64,000 nt of DNA from Prescottella equi (lineage in GTDB: Bacteria; Actinomycetota; Actinomycetes; Mycobacteriales; Mycobacteriaceae): positions 1-64,000 of the forward strand of contig NZ_JAIVAH010000025.1 of assembly GCF_020171745.1 (NCBI RefSeq). The letters run 5' to 3'. The position numbers and the translations under genes are program-made. The notes under the pieces were generated by a model. The model was not told the DNA's origin and did not search any database. It saw only the letters and a list, made by a program, of their open reading frames with translations. Positions 1 to 10,948 of the stretch are shown here, in pieces. Numbering within the stretch: the stretch's first letter is position 1; the number at the start of each line of letters is the position of its first letter.

Positions 1-163
1 CCGGCAAGCCGGCAATCAGTCATAGACATCGAGTCAAATCACTAGCAAAATAAACTCAAACTAGCTGTTTGCGCTGACCATCCCAGACGGAAGAATGGAA
101 CAATCAGCAAATACCCACCACAAAAAGTGATGGAGTACCAAAATTGGCACTGACATTCATCGA

Positions 164-189
164 CACACTGTTGAGTTCTCAAAGAACAC
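164..189 (-). promoter_or_regulatory. rrn leader boxA-like antitermination element
   Basis: The minus strand reads TGTTCTTTGAGAACTCAACA followed by GTGTG. This matches the conserved boxA-type element of actinobacterial rRNA leaders, which is bound by NusB/S10-type antitermination factors. It is the best single piece of evidence that an rRNA operon begins just left of the window. Confidence 0.8.
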
Positions 190-242
190 GCGCACACCAT
201 CACTCGAAACCTTGCAGTTTCTTGCTTTGGGGCAACCGTTCT

Positions 243-271
243 AGCCTAACCCGATCAAGTTCCGGAAGCAA
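243..271 (-). promoter_or_regulatory. rrn promoter, proximal (TTGCTT-17-TAGGCT)
   Basis: On the minus strand TTGCTT (266-271) and TAGGCT (243-248) are separated by 17 bp. It lies downstream of the distal promoter and upstream of the boxA-like element, giving the tandem promoter arrangement seen at many actinobacterial rrn operons. Confidence 0.6.
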
Positions 272-425
272 ATCCGGCACTTTCTCGGCCACCCGAAGGC
301 GCTCCACAACCCTACAGGATGTTTCACACTCGGATTACCAGGCGCTCCCCGTACAACCTCGTTTACCCTCGCTGACCTGTGGAGGTCGCGGCCGGGTCGG
401 TGTCCGTGTCGCTCTGACCTGGAAT

Positions 426-454
426 AAGTTACGCGAGCGTTTCCGGAGCGTCAA
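426..454 (-). promoter_or_regulatory. rrn promoter, distal (TTGACG-17-TAACTT)
   Basis: On the minus strand TTGACG (449-454) and TAACTT (426-431) are separated by exactly 17 bp. This is a near-consensus actinobacterial sigma-70-type promoter about 105 bp after the murA stop, reading toward the expected 16S gene. Confidence 0.7.
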
Positions 455-558
455 ACCTCCTGGTCGGCGACCTGCGGACGATCATTTCCGCAGGTCGCAC
501 CGTCGGATCTGCCGAAAATTCGGCCGATGCGCCGTTTGTGATGCCGCACACAGGGGCC

Positions 559-1830
559 TCAGGCGGGATCCTCGGCGGTCGTCACCCGACGAATGTCGCC
601 ACCCAATCCGGCCAGGTCCTCGACGAATCGGGGGTAGCCCCGGTCGATGTGGTAGACGTCGTGCACCTCGGTCACCCCGTCCGCGACGAGGCCCGCGAGC
701 ACCAGGCCGGCGCCGGCGCGGATGTCGGATGACCACACGGGAGCACTCGACAGTTCCGGCACGCCCCGCACCACCGCGTGATGTCCGTCCGTGCGCGCAT
801 CCGCACCCAGGCGGATCATCTCCTCGACGAAACGGAACCGCGCCTCGAACACGTTCTCGGTGATCATCGACGTCCCCTCCGCGATCGCCGCAAGGCCGAT
901 CGCCATCGGCTGCAGGTCCGTCGGGAACCCCGGGTACGGCAGCGTCGCGAAGTTGACGGCCTGCGGACGGTCGTTCTGAACCACCCGGAAGCCGTCGGCT
1001 TCCGCAGTGATCTGAGAGCCGGCGGCGCGCAGCTTGTCGAGGACCAGGCTCAGGTGCTTCGGATTCACGCCACGCACGAACACGTCGCCACGCGTCATTG
1101 CGGCGGCGATCCCCCAGGTCGCGGCGACGATCCGGTCACCGATGACCCGGTGCGACGTCGGCTGCAGCCGGTCCACGCCGCGAATGGTGAGGGTCGTCGA
1201 CCCGGCGCCGGCGATCTTCGCGCCCATCCGGGTCAGCATGTTGCACAGATCCACGATCTCCGGCTCGCGCGCCGCATTGTCGATGACCGTCTCTCCCCTG
1301 GCCAGCACCGCGGCCATGAGGATGTTCTCGGTCGCCCCCACCGAGGGAAACGCCAACCGGATGTTCGCACCGTGCAGGTCGTCCGCTTCCGCGACCACGC
1401 AGCCGTGCTCGATCTCGCTGTGCGCGCCCAGCAGGCGCAGTCCCGACTGGTGCATGTCCAGCGGGCGCGACCCGATGGCGTCGCCGCCGGGCAACGCGAC
1501 GACGGCCTTGCGGCACCGGGCGACCAGCGGACCGAGCACACACACCGAGGCCCGGAACTGCCTGACCGCCGCGAAGTCCGCGTGGTACTTCGGCTGCGCG
1601 GGCGTCGTGATCCTTGCGACGTCCTCTTCCAGGGACACATCGCAGCCGAGACCGCGCAGTACGTCTGCCATCAGCGGCACATCGAGGATGTCGGGGCAGT
1701 TCTCGATGACGGTCGTACCCTCCGCGAGAAGAGCCGCGGCCATCAGTTTCAGGACGCTGTTCTTCGCGCCGCCCACCGGCACCTCACCGACGAGTCGGTT
1801 TCCACCAGCGACAAGAAAGCGTTCACTCAC
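559..1830 (-). CDS. murA: UDP-N-acetylglucosamine 1-carboxyvinyltransferase
   Basis: MurA transfers enolpyruvate from PEP to UDP-GlcNAc, the first committed cytoplasmic step of peptidoglycan synthesis. I start it at the GTG at 1830 (423 aa), which gives the family-typical N-terminus with the early GGAKNSVLK motif; the open frame continues 19 codons further upstream without family similarity. The catalytic loop reads [11 protein letters not shown], so the usual Cys is Asp117. Mycobacterial MurA has the same substitution, and it is known to prevent alkylation by fosfomycin, so intrinsic fosfomycin resistance is predicted. The gene is divergent from the adenosyltransferase at 1886 and precedes the rRNA leader, as in mycobacteria. 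Confidence 0.97.
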   Translation of the reverse strand: MSERFLVAGGNRLVGEVPVGGAKNSVLKLMAAALLAEGTTVIENCPDILDVPLMADVLRGLGCDVSLEEDVARITTPAQPKYHADFAAVRQFRASVCVLGPLVARCRKAVVALPGGDAIGSRPLDMHQSGLRLLGAHSEIEHGCVVAEADDLHGANIRLAFPSVGATENILMAAVLARGETVIDNAAREPEIVDLCNMLTRMGAKIAGAGSTTLTIRGVDRLQPTSHRVIGDRIVAATWGIAAAMTRGDVFVRGVNPKHLSLVLDKLRAAGSQITAEADGFRVVQNDRPQAVNFATLPYPGFPTDLQPMAIGLAAIAEGTSMITENVFEARFRFVEEMIRLGADARTDGHHAVVRGVPELSSAPVWSSDIRAGAGLVLAGLVADGVTEVHDVYHIDRGYPRFVEDLAGLGGDIRRVTTAEDPA

Positions 1831-1885
1831 AGTCGAACAGCCTAGCCAGGAGAACACCGGACCTGCCGAGCGGTACCGTTGCCAC

Positions 1886-2461
1886 ATGGCTGTTCACTTG
1901 ACGCGGATTTACACCCGGACCGGCGACGACGGCACCACCGGGCTCAGCGATTTCTCCCGCGTGTCCAAGAACGATCCCCGGCTCATCGCGTACGCGGACT
2001 GCGACGAAACGAATGCGAGCATCGGCGTCGCGCTTGCGCTCGGCGCTCCTCCCGAGGAGATCGTCGACGTCCTCCGCCAGATCCAGAACGACCTGTTCGA
2101 CGCCGGCGCGGACCTCTCGACACCCATCGTTCCGGATCCCAAGTACCCCCCTCTGCGGGTGACCGAGGCCTACGTCGAACGCCTCGAGGGATGGTGCGAC
2201 GAGTTCAACGAGCGCCTCGAACCGCTGCACTCGTTCATCCTGCCCGGCGGGACCCCGCTGGGGGCCCTGCTGCACTCGGCGCGCACGATCGCCCGCCGCG
2301 CCGAACGCTCCGCGTGGGCGGCAGTCGAGGCCAGCCCCGAAGACACGAGCGCACTGCCGGCGAAGTACCTCAACCGGCTGTCGGATCTGCTGTTCATCGT
2401 CAGCCGCCTCGCGAACCCCGGCGGCGACGTTCTGTGGAAGCCCGGCGCCGGACGGGAGTGA
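1886..2461 (+). CDS. PduO-type ATP:cob(I)alamin adenosyltransferase
   Basis: This 191-aa protein belongs to the PduO/MMAB adenosyltransferase family, which transfers the adenosyl group of ATP to cob(I)alamin to make adenosylcobalamin, the cofactor of methylmalonyl-CoA mutase. The N-terminal signature [19 protein letters not shown] and the C-terminal segment [14 protein letters not shown] are characteristic. It starts at the ATG at 1886, 55 bp from the divergent murA start, and ends at a strong bidirectional terminator. An adenosyltransferase sits at the same place in M. tuberculosis (Rv1314c, from memory). The propionyl-CoA made by the valine operon at 51-58 kb is one metabolic source that needs this cofactor. 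Confidence 0.93.
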   Translation: MAVHLTRIYTRTGDDGTTGLSDFSRVSKNDPRLIAYADCDETNASIGVALALGAPPEEIVDVLRQIQNDLFDAGADLSTPIVPDPKYPPLRVTEAYVERLEGWCDEFNERLEPLHSFILPGGTPLGALLHSARTIARRAERSAWAAVEASPEDTSALPAKYLNRLSDLLFIVSRLANPGGDVLWKPGAGRE

Positions 2462-2476
2462 CACCGGCGGGAACGC

Positions 2477-2504
2477 AAAAGGGAGGCCCAAAGGCCTCCC
2501 TTTT
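2477..2504. terminator. Bidirectional intrinsic terminator
   Basis: A perfect 12-bp stem AAAAGGGAGGCC / GGCCTCCCTTTT has a 4-nt CAAA loop. The A-tract and T-tract flank the GC core, so it can terminate both the plus-strand adenosyltransferase and the minus-strand ATP synthase/DUF2550 operon that converge here. Confidence 0.9.
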
Positions 2505-2520
2505 CTTTCACCACGACCCG

Positions 2521-2955
2521 TCAAGCGGGGCGACCCCGCATCGAGCGCCCCGAGGGCCTGGACTCGACCCACGAGAGGAAGGCCGTCAAGGCTCCTCGAT
2601 CGAGGGCGATCTCGTAGGTGTCGTCACCATCGGAGATCTCGAGAATCACGATCTCGTCGGTCATGATGTCGTACTCGTTGCCGACGGGCCCGCGTCGCGA
2701 ACCGACCTCGATGCCCTGTCGGCTCAACCGGGTATCCGGGCCCGGACGCAGACTCGACAGTTTGAAGAAGATCAGCGAGCCCTCGCCGTACCGGACGACA
2801 CCGTGCCGCCACCCGCTCCCGCCGGGAGCCGGCGTGACACGCAGGATTGCCGCCGTTCCCCCACGTCGCAAAACGGCAAGCCTATACACGAAAGCCGCGA
2901 CGAAGGCCGCGAGCAGCACAACCAGAATGATGAGAACTACCATTCCGATCGTCAC
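2521..2955 (-). CDS. DUF2550 family membrane-anchored protein
   Basis: This 144-aa protein has one N-terminal transmembrane helix (about residues 3-25) and then a small soluble domain typical of the actinobacterial DUF2550 family; M. tuberculosis Rv1312 occupies the same position after atpC. Its function is unknown. It lies 36 bp downstream of atpC on the same strand and ends at the terminator at 2477-2504, so it is probably the last gene of the ATP synthase operon. The start may be the GTG at 2955, which has GGAG upstream, or the ATG at 2943; the difference is four residues. Confidence 0.85.
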   Translation of the reverse strand: MTIGMVVLIILVVLLAAFVAAFVYRLAVLRRGGTAAILRVTPAPGGSGWRHGVVRYGEGSLIFFKLSSLRPGPDTRLSRQGIEVGSRRGPVGNEYDIMTDEIVILEISDGDDTYEIALDRGALTAFLSWVESRPSGRSMRGRPA

Positions 2956-2991
2956 TACTCGTCGGCTCCGTCGCGGCTCGTCGTGGACTGA

Positions 2992-3360
2992 CTACGCGCG
3001 CTCGACCGCGCGCAGCTGACCCTTGGCGATCGCGATCGCCTCGAGATCCTCGGTGGTCTCGGCCAGGACGGCCTTGGCCGCCTCGACGTCGACATCCTGT
3101 GCCATGTCCGCGGACTCGGCCAGGATCGTCACCGTGGTGGCGGTCACCGAGAGGAAACCACCGTGCACGGCCGCGACCACGCGCTCGCCGTCGACGGTCG
3201 TGATCGCAACCACGCCGCCCTCGACGAGCTGGCCGAGGACCGGCTCGTGCCCGGGCATGACACCGATCTCACCCTCGGTCGTCTGGGCGCTGACCAGCTT
3301 CGCCGATCCCGACCAGAGTCGCTGCTCGACGGCAACGAGTTCAACGGTCATCTCAGCCAT
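2992..3360 (-). CDS. atpC: ATP synthase F1 subunit epsilon
   Basis: The 122-aa epsilon subunit has the N-terminal beta-sandwich with the [11 protein letters not shown] motif near residue 30 and a short helical C-terminal tail ending [10 protein letters not shown]. Epsilon sits on the gamma stalk, couples F1 to the c-ring and can inhibit ATP hydrolysis. It starts 6 bp after the atpD stop, so the two are co-transcribed. Confidence 0.96.
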   Translation of the reverse strand: MAEMTVELVAVEQRLWSGSAKLVSAQTTEGEIGVMPGHEPVLGQLVEGGVVAITTVDGERVVAAVHGGFLSVTATTVTILAESADMAQDVDVEAAKAVLAETTEDLEAIAIAKGQLRAVERA

Positions 3361-3366
3361 GTCGGT

Positions 3367-4818
<1,452 letters not shown>

Positions 4819-5799
4819 CTAGTCACTTCCTGCGCTCGAGGCCAGCGCATTCGCGCCACCGACGATCTCGCTGATTTCCTGGGTGATCTGGGCCTGGCGA
4901 GCCTGGTTTGCCTGACGGCTCAGGGTGTTCACCAGTTCGTTCGCATTATCCGTCGCGGCCTTCATGGCGGTACGACGGGCGGCAGACTCCGAGGCGGCGG
5001 AGTCCAGCAGAGCCGAGTAGATACGCGTGCTCACGTACTTCGGCAGCAGGGCCGACAACAGCGTGCCGGCCTCCGGCTCGAAGTTGTAGACCGCGGTCGG
5101 ACCCGACTTGCCGTCGTGCTGGCCGTTGGACAGCATGTCCTCGCCCAGCTCGATGTGATCGTCGGTGTAGTCGACCTCGAGCGGAGCCATCCGCCGAACT
5201 TCCGGCTTCTGGGTGAGCATCGACACGAAGCGCGTGTAGACGATGTGGAGCTCGTCGACGCCCTCGATCGTGCCTTCACCGTTCGGGGCCTCGACCTCCG
5301 CACCGGAGCCGGCCATGAACAGCTCGACCAGGTGACGGCTCGCCTTGGCGGCGTCCGCGTAACCGGGCTCCTGGGAGAAGCCGGTCCACGATCCCCCCAC
5401 GTCACGCCCGCGGAAGGTGTAGTAGCCGAGACCCTTGGCGCCGAGCACGTAGATCACCGGCTCCTTGCCCTCGGAGCGCAGCAGCTGGAACAGCTCCTCC
5501 GCCTCCTTGAGAGCGTTGGAGTTGTAACCGCCACACATACCGCGGTCACTGGTCACGACCAGGACGGCAGCACGCTTCGGGTTGGTGCGCTCGTTCAGCA
5601 ACGGATGATCGAGCGACGCCGAAGCACTCGCCAGCTCGGAGAGCACCTTGGTGATCTCCTCCGCGTACGGCTTGGAAGCCGCAACCCGGGCCTGCGCCTT
5701 CGTGATGCGCGACGTGGCGATCAGTTCCTGCGCCTTGGTGATCTTCTTGGTCGAGTTGGTCGCCTTGATACGAGAACGCAGTTCGCGAATGCTTGCCAT
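4819..5799 (-). CDS. atpG: ATP synthase F1 subunit gamma
   Basis: The 326-aa gamma subunit forms the rotating central shaft, with the conserved N-terminal helix ([20 protein letters not shown]) and C-terminal helix ([17 protein letters not shown]) that make the coiled coil. It is longer than E. coli gamma (about 287 aa). Extra residues fall in the middle of the protein (roughly 165-225), which fits the loop insertion described for mycobacterial gamma. The start is the ATG at 5799. It lies between atpA and atpD in the usual order. Confidence 0.97.
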   Translation of the reverse strand: MASIRELRSRIKATNSTKKITKAQELIATSRITKAQARVAASKPYAEEITKVLSELASASASLDHPLLNERTNPKRAAVLVVTSDRGMCGGYNSNALKEAEELFQLLRSEGKEPVIYVLGAKGLGYYTFRGRDVGGSWTGFSQEPGYADAAKASRHLVELFMAGSGAEVEAPNGEGTIEGVDELHIVYTRFVSMLTQKPEVRRMAPLEVDYTDDHIELGEDMLSNGQHDGKSGPTAVYNFEPEAGTLLSALLPKYVSTRIYSALLDSAASESAARRTAMKAATDNANELVNTLSRQANQARQAQITQEISEIVGGANALASSAGSD

Positions 5800-5847
5800 C
5801 GGTCGATCACTCTCCCTTCGGGTGACGCTGTGTCATGGGGACCACGC

Positions 5848-7491
5848 TCACTTGCTGACAGTGGTGCGCTTGACGGTGACCTTCTCCTGGCCGACCTCGG
5901 AAGCGTCGAGAGCCTGGGCCTCTGCCTCGTTCACGACACGGCTGCCATCGGAGGCGAGGAAGCCCTGCTTGAACTTGTCGGTCGCAGCCTTGAGCGCGGC
6001 GATCGACGCGTCGTCGAGGGCCTTGCCGCCCTTGATCGACTCGTAGACGCCGGCCGCGTTGCGGTGCAGGTCCTCGAGCAGCTCGGACTCGAAGCGACGC
6101 ACGTCGCCGACGGGCACCGAGTCGAACACGCCCTCACCGGCGAGGTAGATCGAGACGATCTGGTCCTCGACAGCAATCGGCGAGTACTGGTCCTGCTTGA
6201 GCAGCTCGACCAGGCGCTGGCCGCGCTCGAGCTGAGCCTTCGAAGCGGCATCCAGGTCCGAGGCGAAGGCCGAGAAGGCCTCGAGCTCACGGAACTGTGC
6301 CAGCTCCAGACGGAGCGAACCGGAGACCTTCTTCATGCCCTTGGTCTGCGCGGCGCCACCGACTCGGGAAACCGAGATACCGACGTTGATCGCCGGACGG
6401 ATGCCCTTGTTGAACAGGTCGGACTCGAGGAAGACCTGGCCGTCGGTGATCGAAATGACGTTGGTCGGGATGTACGCCGAGACGTCGTTGGCCTTGGTCT
6501 CGACGATCGGCAGAGCCGTCAGCGAACCGCCACCGAGCTCGTCGGACAGCTTGGCCGAACGCTCCAGCAGACGAGAGTGCAGGTAGAAGACGTCACCCGG
6601 GTAGGCCTCACGTCCCGGCGGACGACGCAGCAGCAGCGAGATGGCGCGGTACGCCTCGGCCTGCTTGGTCAGATCGTCGAACACGATGAGGACGTGCTTG
6701 CCCTGGTACATCCAGTGCTGGCCGATGGCCGAACCGGTGTACGGGGCGAGCCACTTGAAGCCGGCCGAGTCGGAGGCCGGGGCGGCGACGATGGTGGTGT
6801 ACTCCATCGCGCCCTGCTCCTCGAGCGCCTGCTTGACGCCGGCGATGGTGGAGCCCTTCTGACCGATGGCGACGTAGATGCAGCGGACCTGCTGCTTCGG
6901 GTCACCGGTCGCCCAGTTTGCCTTCTGGTTCAGGATGGCGTCGACGCAGACCGCGGTCTTGCCGGTCTTGCGGTCGCCGATGACGAGCTGACGCTGACCG
7001 CGACCGATCGGGGTCATGGCATCGATGGCCTTGATACCGGTCTGCAGCGGCTCCTCGACGGGCTGACGCTCCAGCACCGTGGCGGCCTGCAGCTCGAGCG
7101 CGCGGGTCTCGGTGGTCTCGATGTCGCCGAGGCCGTCGATCGGGCGGCCCAGCGGGTCCACGACGCGACCCAGGTAGCCGTCGCCGACCGGCACCGACAG
7201 AACGTCGCCGGTCCGCTTGACTTCCTGGCCCTCTTCGATGTGCTCGTAGTCACCCAGGACGACGGCACCGATCTCGGTGGCGTCCAGGTTCAGGGCCACG
7301 CCGAGCACGCCGCCCGGGAACTCCAGCAGCTCGTTGGCCATCGCCGACGGCAGGCCGGTGATGTGAGCGATGCCGTCGCTGGTGTCGGACACCAGGCCGA
7401 CCTCCTCGCGGGAGGCCTCCGGTGAGTAGCTCGCGGTGTAGTTCTCGATCGCGCTACGGATCTCGTCGGAGGAGATCGTCAGCTCCGCCAT
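5848..7491 (-). CDS. atpA: ATP synthase F1 subunit alpha
   Basis: The 547-aa alpha subunit is the non-catalytic nucleotide-binding partner of beta. Walker A GDRKTGKT is at residues 172-179, followed by the [20 protein letters not shown] region typical of alpha. A C-terminal extension of about 35 residues (ending VKRTTVSK) resembles the extension seen in mycobacterial alpha, where it is reported to suppress ATP hydrolysis. It lies 61 bp downstream of atpH and 48 bp upstream of atpG. Confidence 0.99.
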   Translation of the reverse strand: MAELTISSDEIRSAIENYTASYSPEASREEVGLVSDTSDGIAHITGLPSAMANELLEFPGGVLGVALNLDATEIGAVVLGDYEHIEEGQEVKRTGDVLSVPVGDGYLGRVVDPLGRPIDGLGDIETTETRALELQAATVLERQPVEEPLQTGIKAIDAMTPIGRGQRQLVIGDRKTGKTAVCVDAILNQKANWATGDPKQQVRCIYVAIGQKGSTIAGVKQALEEQGAMEYTTIVAAPASDSAGFKWLAPYTGSAIGQHWMYQGKHVLIVFDDLTKQAEAYRAISLLLRRPPGREAYPGDVFYLHSRLLERSAKLSDELGGGSLTALPIVETKANDVSAYIPTNVISITDGQVFLESDLFNKGIRPAINVGISVSRVGGAAQTKGMKKVSGSLRLELAQFRELEAFSAFASDLDAASKAQLERGQRLVELLKQDQYSPIAVEDQIVSIYLAGEGVFDSVPVGDVRRFESELLEDLHRNAAGVYESIKGGKALDDASIAALKAATDKFKQGFLASDGSRVVNEAEAQALDASEVGQEKVTVKRTTVSK

Positions 7492-7552
7492 GTTTTTCCT
7501 GCTCTCGGTATCTGGTCTTCGAAAAGATCGGGAGTATGTGTTCGGTCGTCGG

Positions 7553-8377
7553 CTACTTGAAGGTCTTGCGCAGGGCAGCGAGGCGACCGGCCGCGCTCCC
7601 GTCGATGACCTCGTGGCCCACCCGGACGACCATGCCGCTGAGGAGAGCCGGTTCGACCTCCACGTGCACGGTGACGGGCTTGCCGTAGGTGCGGGTCAAC
7701 GTCGCCGTAAGCCGCTCGACCTGCTCGCTCGACAACGTCGAGGCGCTGCGCACATGCGCAACAGCCTTGTCTCGCAAGGCCGCGGCGAGGGCCGACAGCT
7801 CGTCGAACGCGTCCGCCGGGGCGGTGCGCAGGCGACCCACAGCCTGAATGGCGAGGGCCTCGGTGATCGCGGTGACCTTGCCGTACAGCAGCTTCGACAG
7901 CAGCTCTCGCTTGCCGGCGACGGGCGTCGAACGATCCGAAAGGACCTGCTCCAGCTGCGGATTACCGGCAACGATGCGGCCGAGGCGGAAAAGCTCGTCC
8001 TCGACCGTGTCGCTCTGGTTCTGATCCGCCGCGGCACGGAGCAGGGACTCGCGTCCGACCGTGACCAGCGAGTTCAGCAGATCCGCCTTGCTCGACCAGT
8101 CCTGGCCCGCGGCGGTCTCGAGGACTGCCAGCGCCTCGGCGCCGACCTTCCCCGAGAACACCTGGCGGGCCAGGCCCTGTCGACCAGCGGCAGGCGTGGA
8201 CGCGTCAGCGAGCGCACTCCGGAGAGTGCGCTGGCCGTCGAGAACCTCGACCACCGAAAACAGCTCGGATCCAGCCTGCGCCGCGGCCGCAGTGGCCGCG
8301 CCGGGAGAAACGGAATCCAACGCCGCGGTGAGCGCAGCACGGGACTGCGTCAGGGCTTCACGGCTCGCTGCGTACAT
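7553..8377 (-). CDS. atpH: ATP synthase F1 subunit delta (unfused)
   Basis: The delta subunit (274 aa) links the top of F1 to the peripheral stalk. The ATG at 8377 is chosen because an AGGAAAG ribosome-binding site lies 8 nt upstream. The frame stays open further upstream through atpF, but that part is only an out-of-frame shadow of atpF. An N-terminal segment of about 95 residues precedes the canonical delta domain, which ends with [20 protein letters not shown]. In M. tuberculosis delta is fused behind a b-type segment in one 446-aa protein; here b and delta are clearly separate genes 5 bp apart. Confidence 0.95.
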   Translation of the reverse strand: MYAASREALTQSRAALTAALDSVSPGAATAAAAQAGSELFSVVEVLDGQRTLRSALADASTPAAGRQGLARQVFSGKVGAEALAVLETAAGQDWSSKADLLNSLVTVGRESLLRAAADQNQSDTVEDELFRLGRIVAGNPQLEQVLSDRSTPVAGKRELLSKLLYGKVTAITEALAIQAVGRLRTAPADAFDELSALAAALRDKAVAHVRSASTLSSEQVERLTATLTRTYGKPVTVHVEVEPALLSGMVVRVGHEVIDGSAAGRLAALRKTFK

Positions 8378-8382
8378 GGTGC

Positions 8383-8943
8383 TCACTTTCCTGCTGCGGA
8401 ATCGGCGCTGACTGCGTCCAGCTCGTTGAGGAAGCGATCGACCGTTCCGGCGCGCTTGACGTCGTCGGCGAGCGACTCTCCGATGACCTTCTCGGCCAGG
8501 TCGACCGCGGTCTTGCCGAGGTCGGCCCGCAGCTCGGTCACGATCTGCTGCCGCTGAGCGACGAGCTGGCTGTGACCGGCGGCGACGATGCGGTCGCTCT
8601 CCTCCTGGGCCTGTGCCTTCATCTCGGAGATGATCTGCTGGCCCTGAGTACGTGCTTCCTCGCGGATCTGGGCGGCTTCGGTCCGAGCCTCGGCGAGCTG
8701 GGCATGGTACTGCTCCAGCGCGGCCTTGGCCTCGGCCTGAGCCTCTTCGGCACGCTTGATGCCGCCGTCGATCTGCTCGGTGCGCTCGGCGAGAACCTTC
8801 TGGAACATCGGAAGGACGAACTTCCAGAAGACGAACCCGACGACCACCAGGGCAACGATCGACCAAGTGATGTCATACGTCGCGGGCAGGAGGGGGTTGT
8901 GTGTTTCCCCCTCGGCCGCGAGCAATGCGATGGTGGTTGACAT
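8383..8943 (-). CDS. atpF: ATP synthase Fo subunit b
   Basis: The 186-aa b subunit has one N-terminal membrane helix (about residues 25-47) and then a long charged coiled coil (about 50-165), the peripheral stalk of the enzyme. It starts at the ATG at 8943, 9 bp after the atpE stop, and its TGA lies just inside the atpH ribosome-binding region, suggesting translational coupling. It appears to be the only b-type gene in the operon, so the stalk is presumably a b homodimer. Confidence 0.96.
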   Translation of the reverse strand: MSTTIALLAAEGETHNPLLPATYDITWSIVALVVVGFVFWKFVLPMFQKVLAERTEQIDGGIKRAEEAQAEAKAALEQYHAQLAEARTEAAQIREEARTQGQQIISEMKAQAQEESDRIVAAGHSQLVAQRQQIVTELRADLGKTAVDLAEKVIGESLADDVKRAGTVDRFLNELDAVSADSAAGK

Positions 8944-8952
8944 GGTGTGTTC

Positions 8953-9261
<309 letters not shown>

Positions 9262-9277
9262 CTAACTATTTGAGTGG

Positions 9278-10054
9278 TCAGTGCGAGTCGGCGTGGAGCG
9301 CCAAATCGATGTACACGGCGGTGAGCAGCGCGAAGACGTACGCCTGCAGGCCGATCACCAGGAGTTCGAAGAACGTCATGGCGACGCCGGCGATGATCGA
9401 CGGGACGCCGAAGATCGCCTGGAACCCTCCGGACTGGAAGAAGAAGTACTGCGTGGCGCTGAAGAACAGCACCAGCAGGATGTGTCCGGCCAGCATGTTG
9501 GCCATGAGTCGGACCATCAGGGTGAACGGCCGGAGCACGAACGTCGAGAGGAACTCGATCGGGATCAGCAGGAAGTGCAGCGGCAGCGGCACGCCCGGAA
9601 CCACGACGCTCGACTTCACGTACTTGAAGAAGCCGTACTTCTTGATGCCCACGTAGTTGAACGTGATGTAGGCCAGTGCCGCGAGCACGAGCGGCATGCC
9701 GATTCGCGCGTTCGGCGAGATGTTCAGGAAAGGCGTGATACTCGCGATGTTGCTGGCCAGCACGATGAAGAAGATGGTCGTGATGACCGGCAGGAAGCGC
9801 TTGCCCTGTTCCTTGCCCAGGATTTCTTCCGCGATGTTGATCCGCACGAAATCGAGCGCGTACTCGCCGACATTCTGGACACCGCGCGGAACGATCTTCG
9901 GGCTACGCATCGCGATGATGAAGAACACTGCCACCAGCGCCGACATCAACAGACGGATGAGCATCAGACGGTCGAGTTCGAAGATGGTGCCCTCGAACAG
10001 CACTGCGGGCGGGTAGAAATCATCGAGTGACGGCGGATGGTATTCCGCGGCCAT
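9278..10054 (-). CDS. atpB: ATP synthase Fo subunit a
   Basis: Subunit a (258 aa from the ATG at 10054) is a polytopic membrane protein that forms the proton half-channels against the c-ring. The essential Arg lies in the RPFTLMVRLMANMLAGH segment, and the C-terminal helix carries LQAYVFALLTAVYIDLAL. The open frame continues about 60 codons upstream into non-conserved sequence, so the ATG is preferred although no strong Shine-Dalgarno sequence lies next to it; the nearest purine run, GGGAGAG, is about 20 nt away. atpI lies 390 bp upstream. Confidence 0.95.
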   Translation of the reverse strand: MAAEYHPPSLDDFYPPAVLFEGTIFELDRLMLIRLLMSALVAVFFIIAMRSPKIVPRGVQNVGEYALDFVRINIAEEILGKEQGKRFLPVITTIFFIVLASNIASITPFLNISPNARIGMPLVLAALAYITFNYVGIKKYGFFKYVKSSVVVPGVPLPLHFLLIPIEFLSTFVLRPFTLMVRLMANMLAGHILLVLFFSATQYFFFQSGGFQAIFGVPSIIAGVAMTFFELLVIGLQAYVFALLTAVYIDLALHADSH

Positions 10055-10444
10055 GAAGGTGACGCTCAGCGGTCTCTCCCGTAGTCGGCCGCAGGCATCG
10101 CTGTCTGCGGTTCGATCGGACATTGACGAACTAACAAGTCGACCAGGTCGGCTCGCGTATTCGTCAGCAGCTGGGGACTCGGGCGAACCCGTCCTGGCGT
10201 CTGTCGGTGTCGGCGACTGTCGTCGACTCGGCAACAAGAGGGCGGTTCCGTCCGAATCCGAAATTCAGACAACTCCGACAACCTCTGTCGCCTGCAAGCG
10301 TTACCGGGACACCAGGTCATCTGGACTTTCCCGGCGTCTACACACTTGCTTGGCCCAGAGACTATCAAGACATCTACGACGTTGTGTAGACGGGGTACCC
10401 CAGAAGTCTGGAACGTGTTCCAGGAACGGGGGCGCCAGGATGTG
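10055..10444 (-). promoter_or_regulatory. atpI-atpB intergenic region with inverted repeat
   Basis: This 390-bp stretch has no convincing gene. A perfect 9-bp inverted repeat, GTCTACACA (10336-10344) and TGTGTAGAC (10383-10391), is separated by 38 bp. On the minus strand the loop contains TTGATA, a possible -35 element, but no clean -10 follows at 16-18 bp. The size of the gap inside an otherwise tight operon suggests a separate promoter or processing site for atpB onward. Confidence 0.45.
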
Positions 10445-10900
10445 TCAGGCCGCGCCGGAACCGTCCTCGGTTTCGTGCGGCGTCACGTACGGAACCTTCG
10501 TCTTGAGGACCCCGTAGGTCTCCGCGCCCAGCACGATGACGAGCGAAAGCACGATGACGATCACCAGTGCCTGGCGATTGTAGAAGTCCAGCCCATCGAG
10601 GATCGCGAGCACGGTGATGGCCAGGATCATCTTGAGCAGCCAACTGCCGAGCAGGACGGCACCGGCCGTGACGGCCGGCAGTTTGGCGGTGAGCAGCACG
10701 GCCAGCATCGTGCACAGGATGAAGCCGCCACCGACGGCAGCACCGATCAGCGCGCCCCACAGTCCGGCGACGCCCGCGAACAGGCTCGCGATGATCGCGC
10801 CGAGGACGGCGAGCGCGAGCAGGCCGAGCACGCCGTAGCGAAGGCCACGGCGGAGTGCTGCCGTGGGATCGGTCGAATAGGGCTCTGGGGTCGAAGTCAC
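10445..10900 (-). CDS. atpI: ATP synthase-associated protein I (AtpI-like)
   Basis: This 151-aa protein has four predicted membrane helices (roughly residues 22-42, 47-70, 77-99 and 110-130) and sits at the atpI position between wecA and atpB. AtpI-type proteins assist c-ring assembly or Mg2+ uptake in other bacteria and are usually dispensable. The start is a GTG at 10900. Assignment rests on topology and position rather than a strong motif. Confidence 0.8.
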   Translation of the reverse strand: MTSTPEPYSTDPTAALRRGLRYGVLGLLALAVLGAIIASLFAGVAGLWGALIGAAVGGGFILCTMLAVLLTAKLPAVTAGAVLLGSWLLKMILAITVLAILDGLDFYNRQALVIVIVLSLVIVLGAETYGVLKTKVPYVTPHETEDGSGAA

Positions 10901-10948
10901 GGAACCCAGGTTAGAGGAACGTCGGCAGGGGCCCTCTCCCCTGCCTGA

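Larger units (their letters stand above)
1..558 (-). promoter_or_regulatory. rRNA operon promoter and leader region
   Basis: No protein gene is supported here. Read on the minus strand, the region follows murA and holds two tandem sigma-70-type promoters and a boxA-like antitermination element, each listed separately, then an A/T-richer leader running to position 1. In mycobacteria the rrs operon lies directly after murA on the same strand, so the 16S rRNA should begin just beyond the left edge. No mature 16S sequence is visible inside the window. Short open frames here are GC artefacts. Confidence 0.8.

Noticed and set aside
144-863. A 239-codon plus-strand frame at the left edge
   Set aside because: It spans the rRNA promoters, the boxA element and the 3' end of murA on the other strand; its translation is Arg/Pro-rich low complexity.
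7553-8866. A 437-codon frame that looks like a mycobacterium-type b-delta fusion
   Set aside because: The upstream part is out-of-frame sequence of atpF, Arg-rich and without a b-type helix. The delta gene has its own start with a ribosome-binding site at 8377.
10336-10391. The atpI-atpB inverted repeat as an intrinsic terminator
   Set aside because: The 38-nt loop is too long and no T-tract follows, so I list it only as an inverted repeat.
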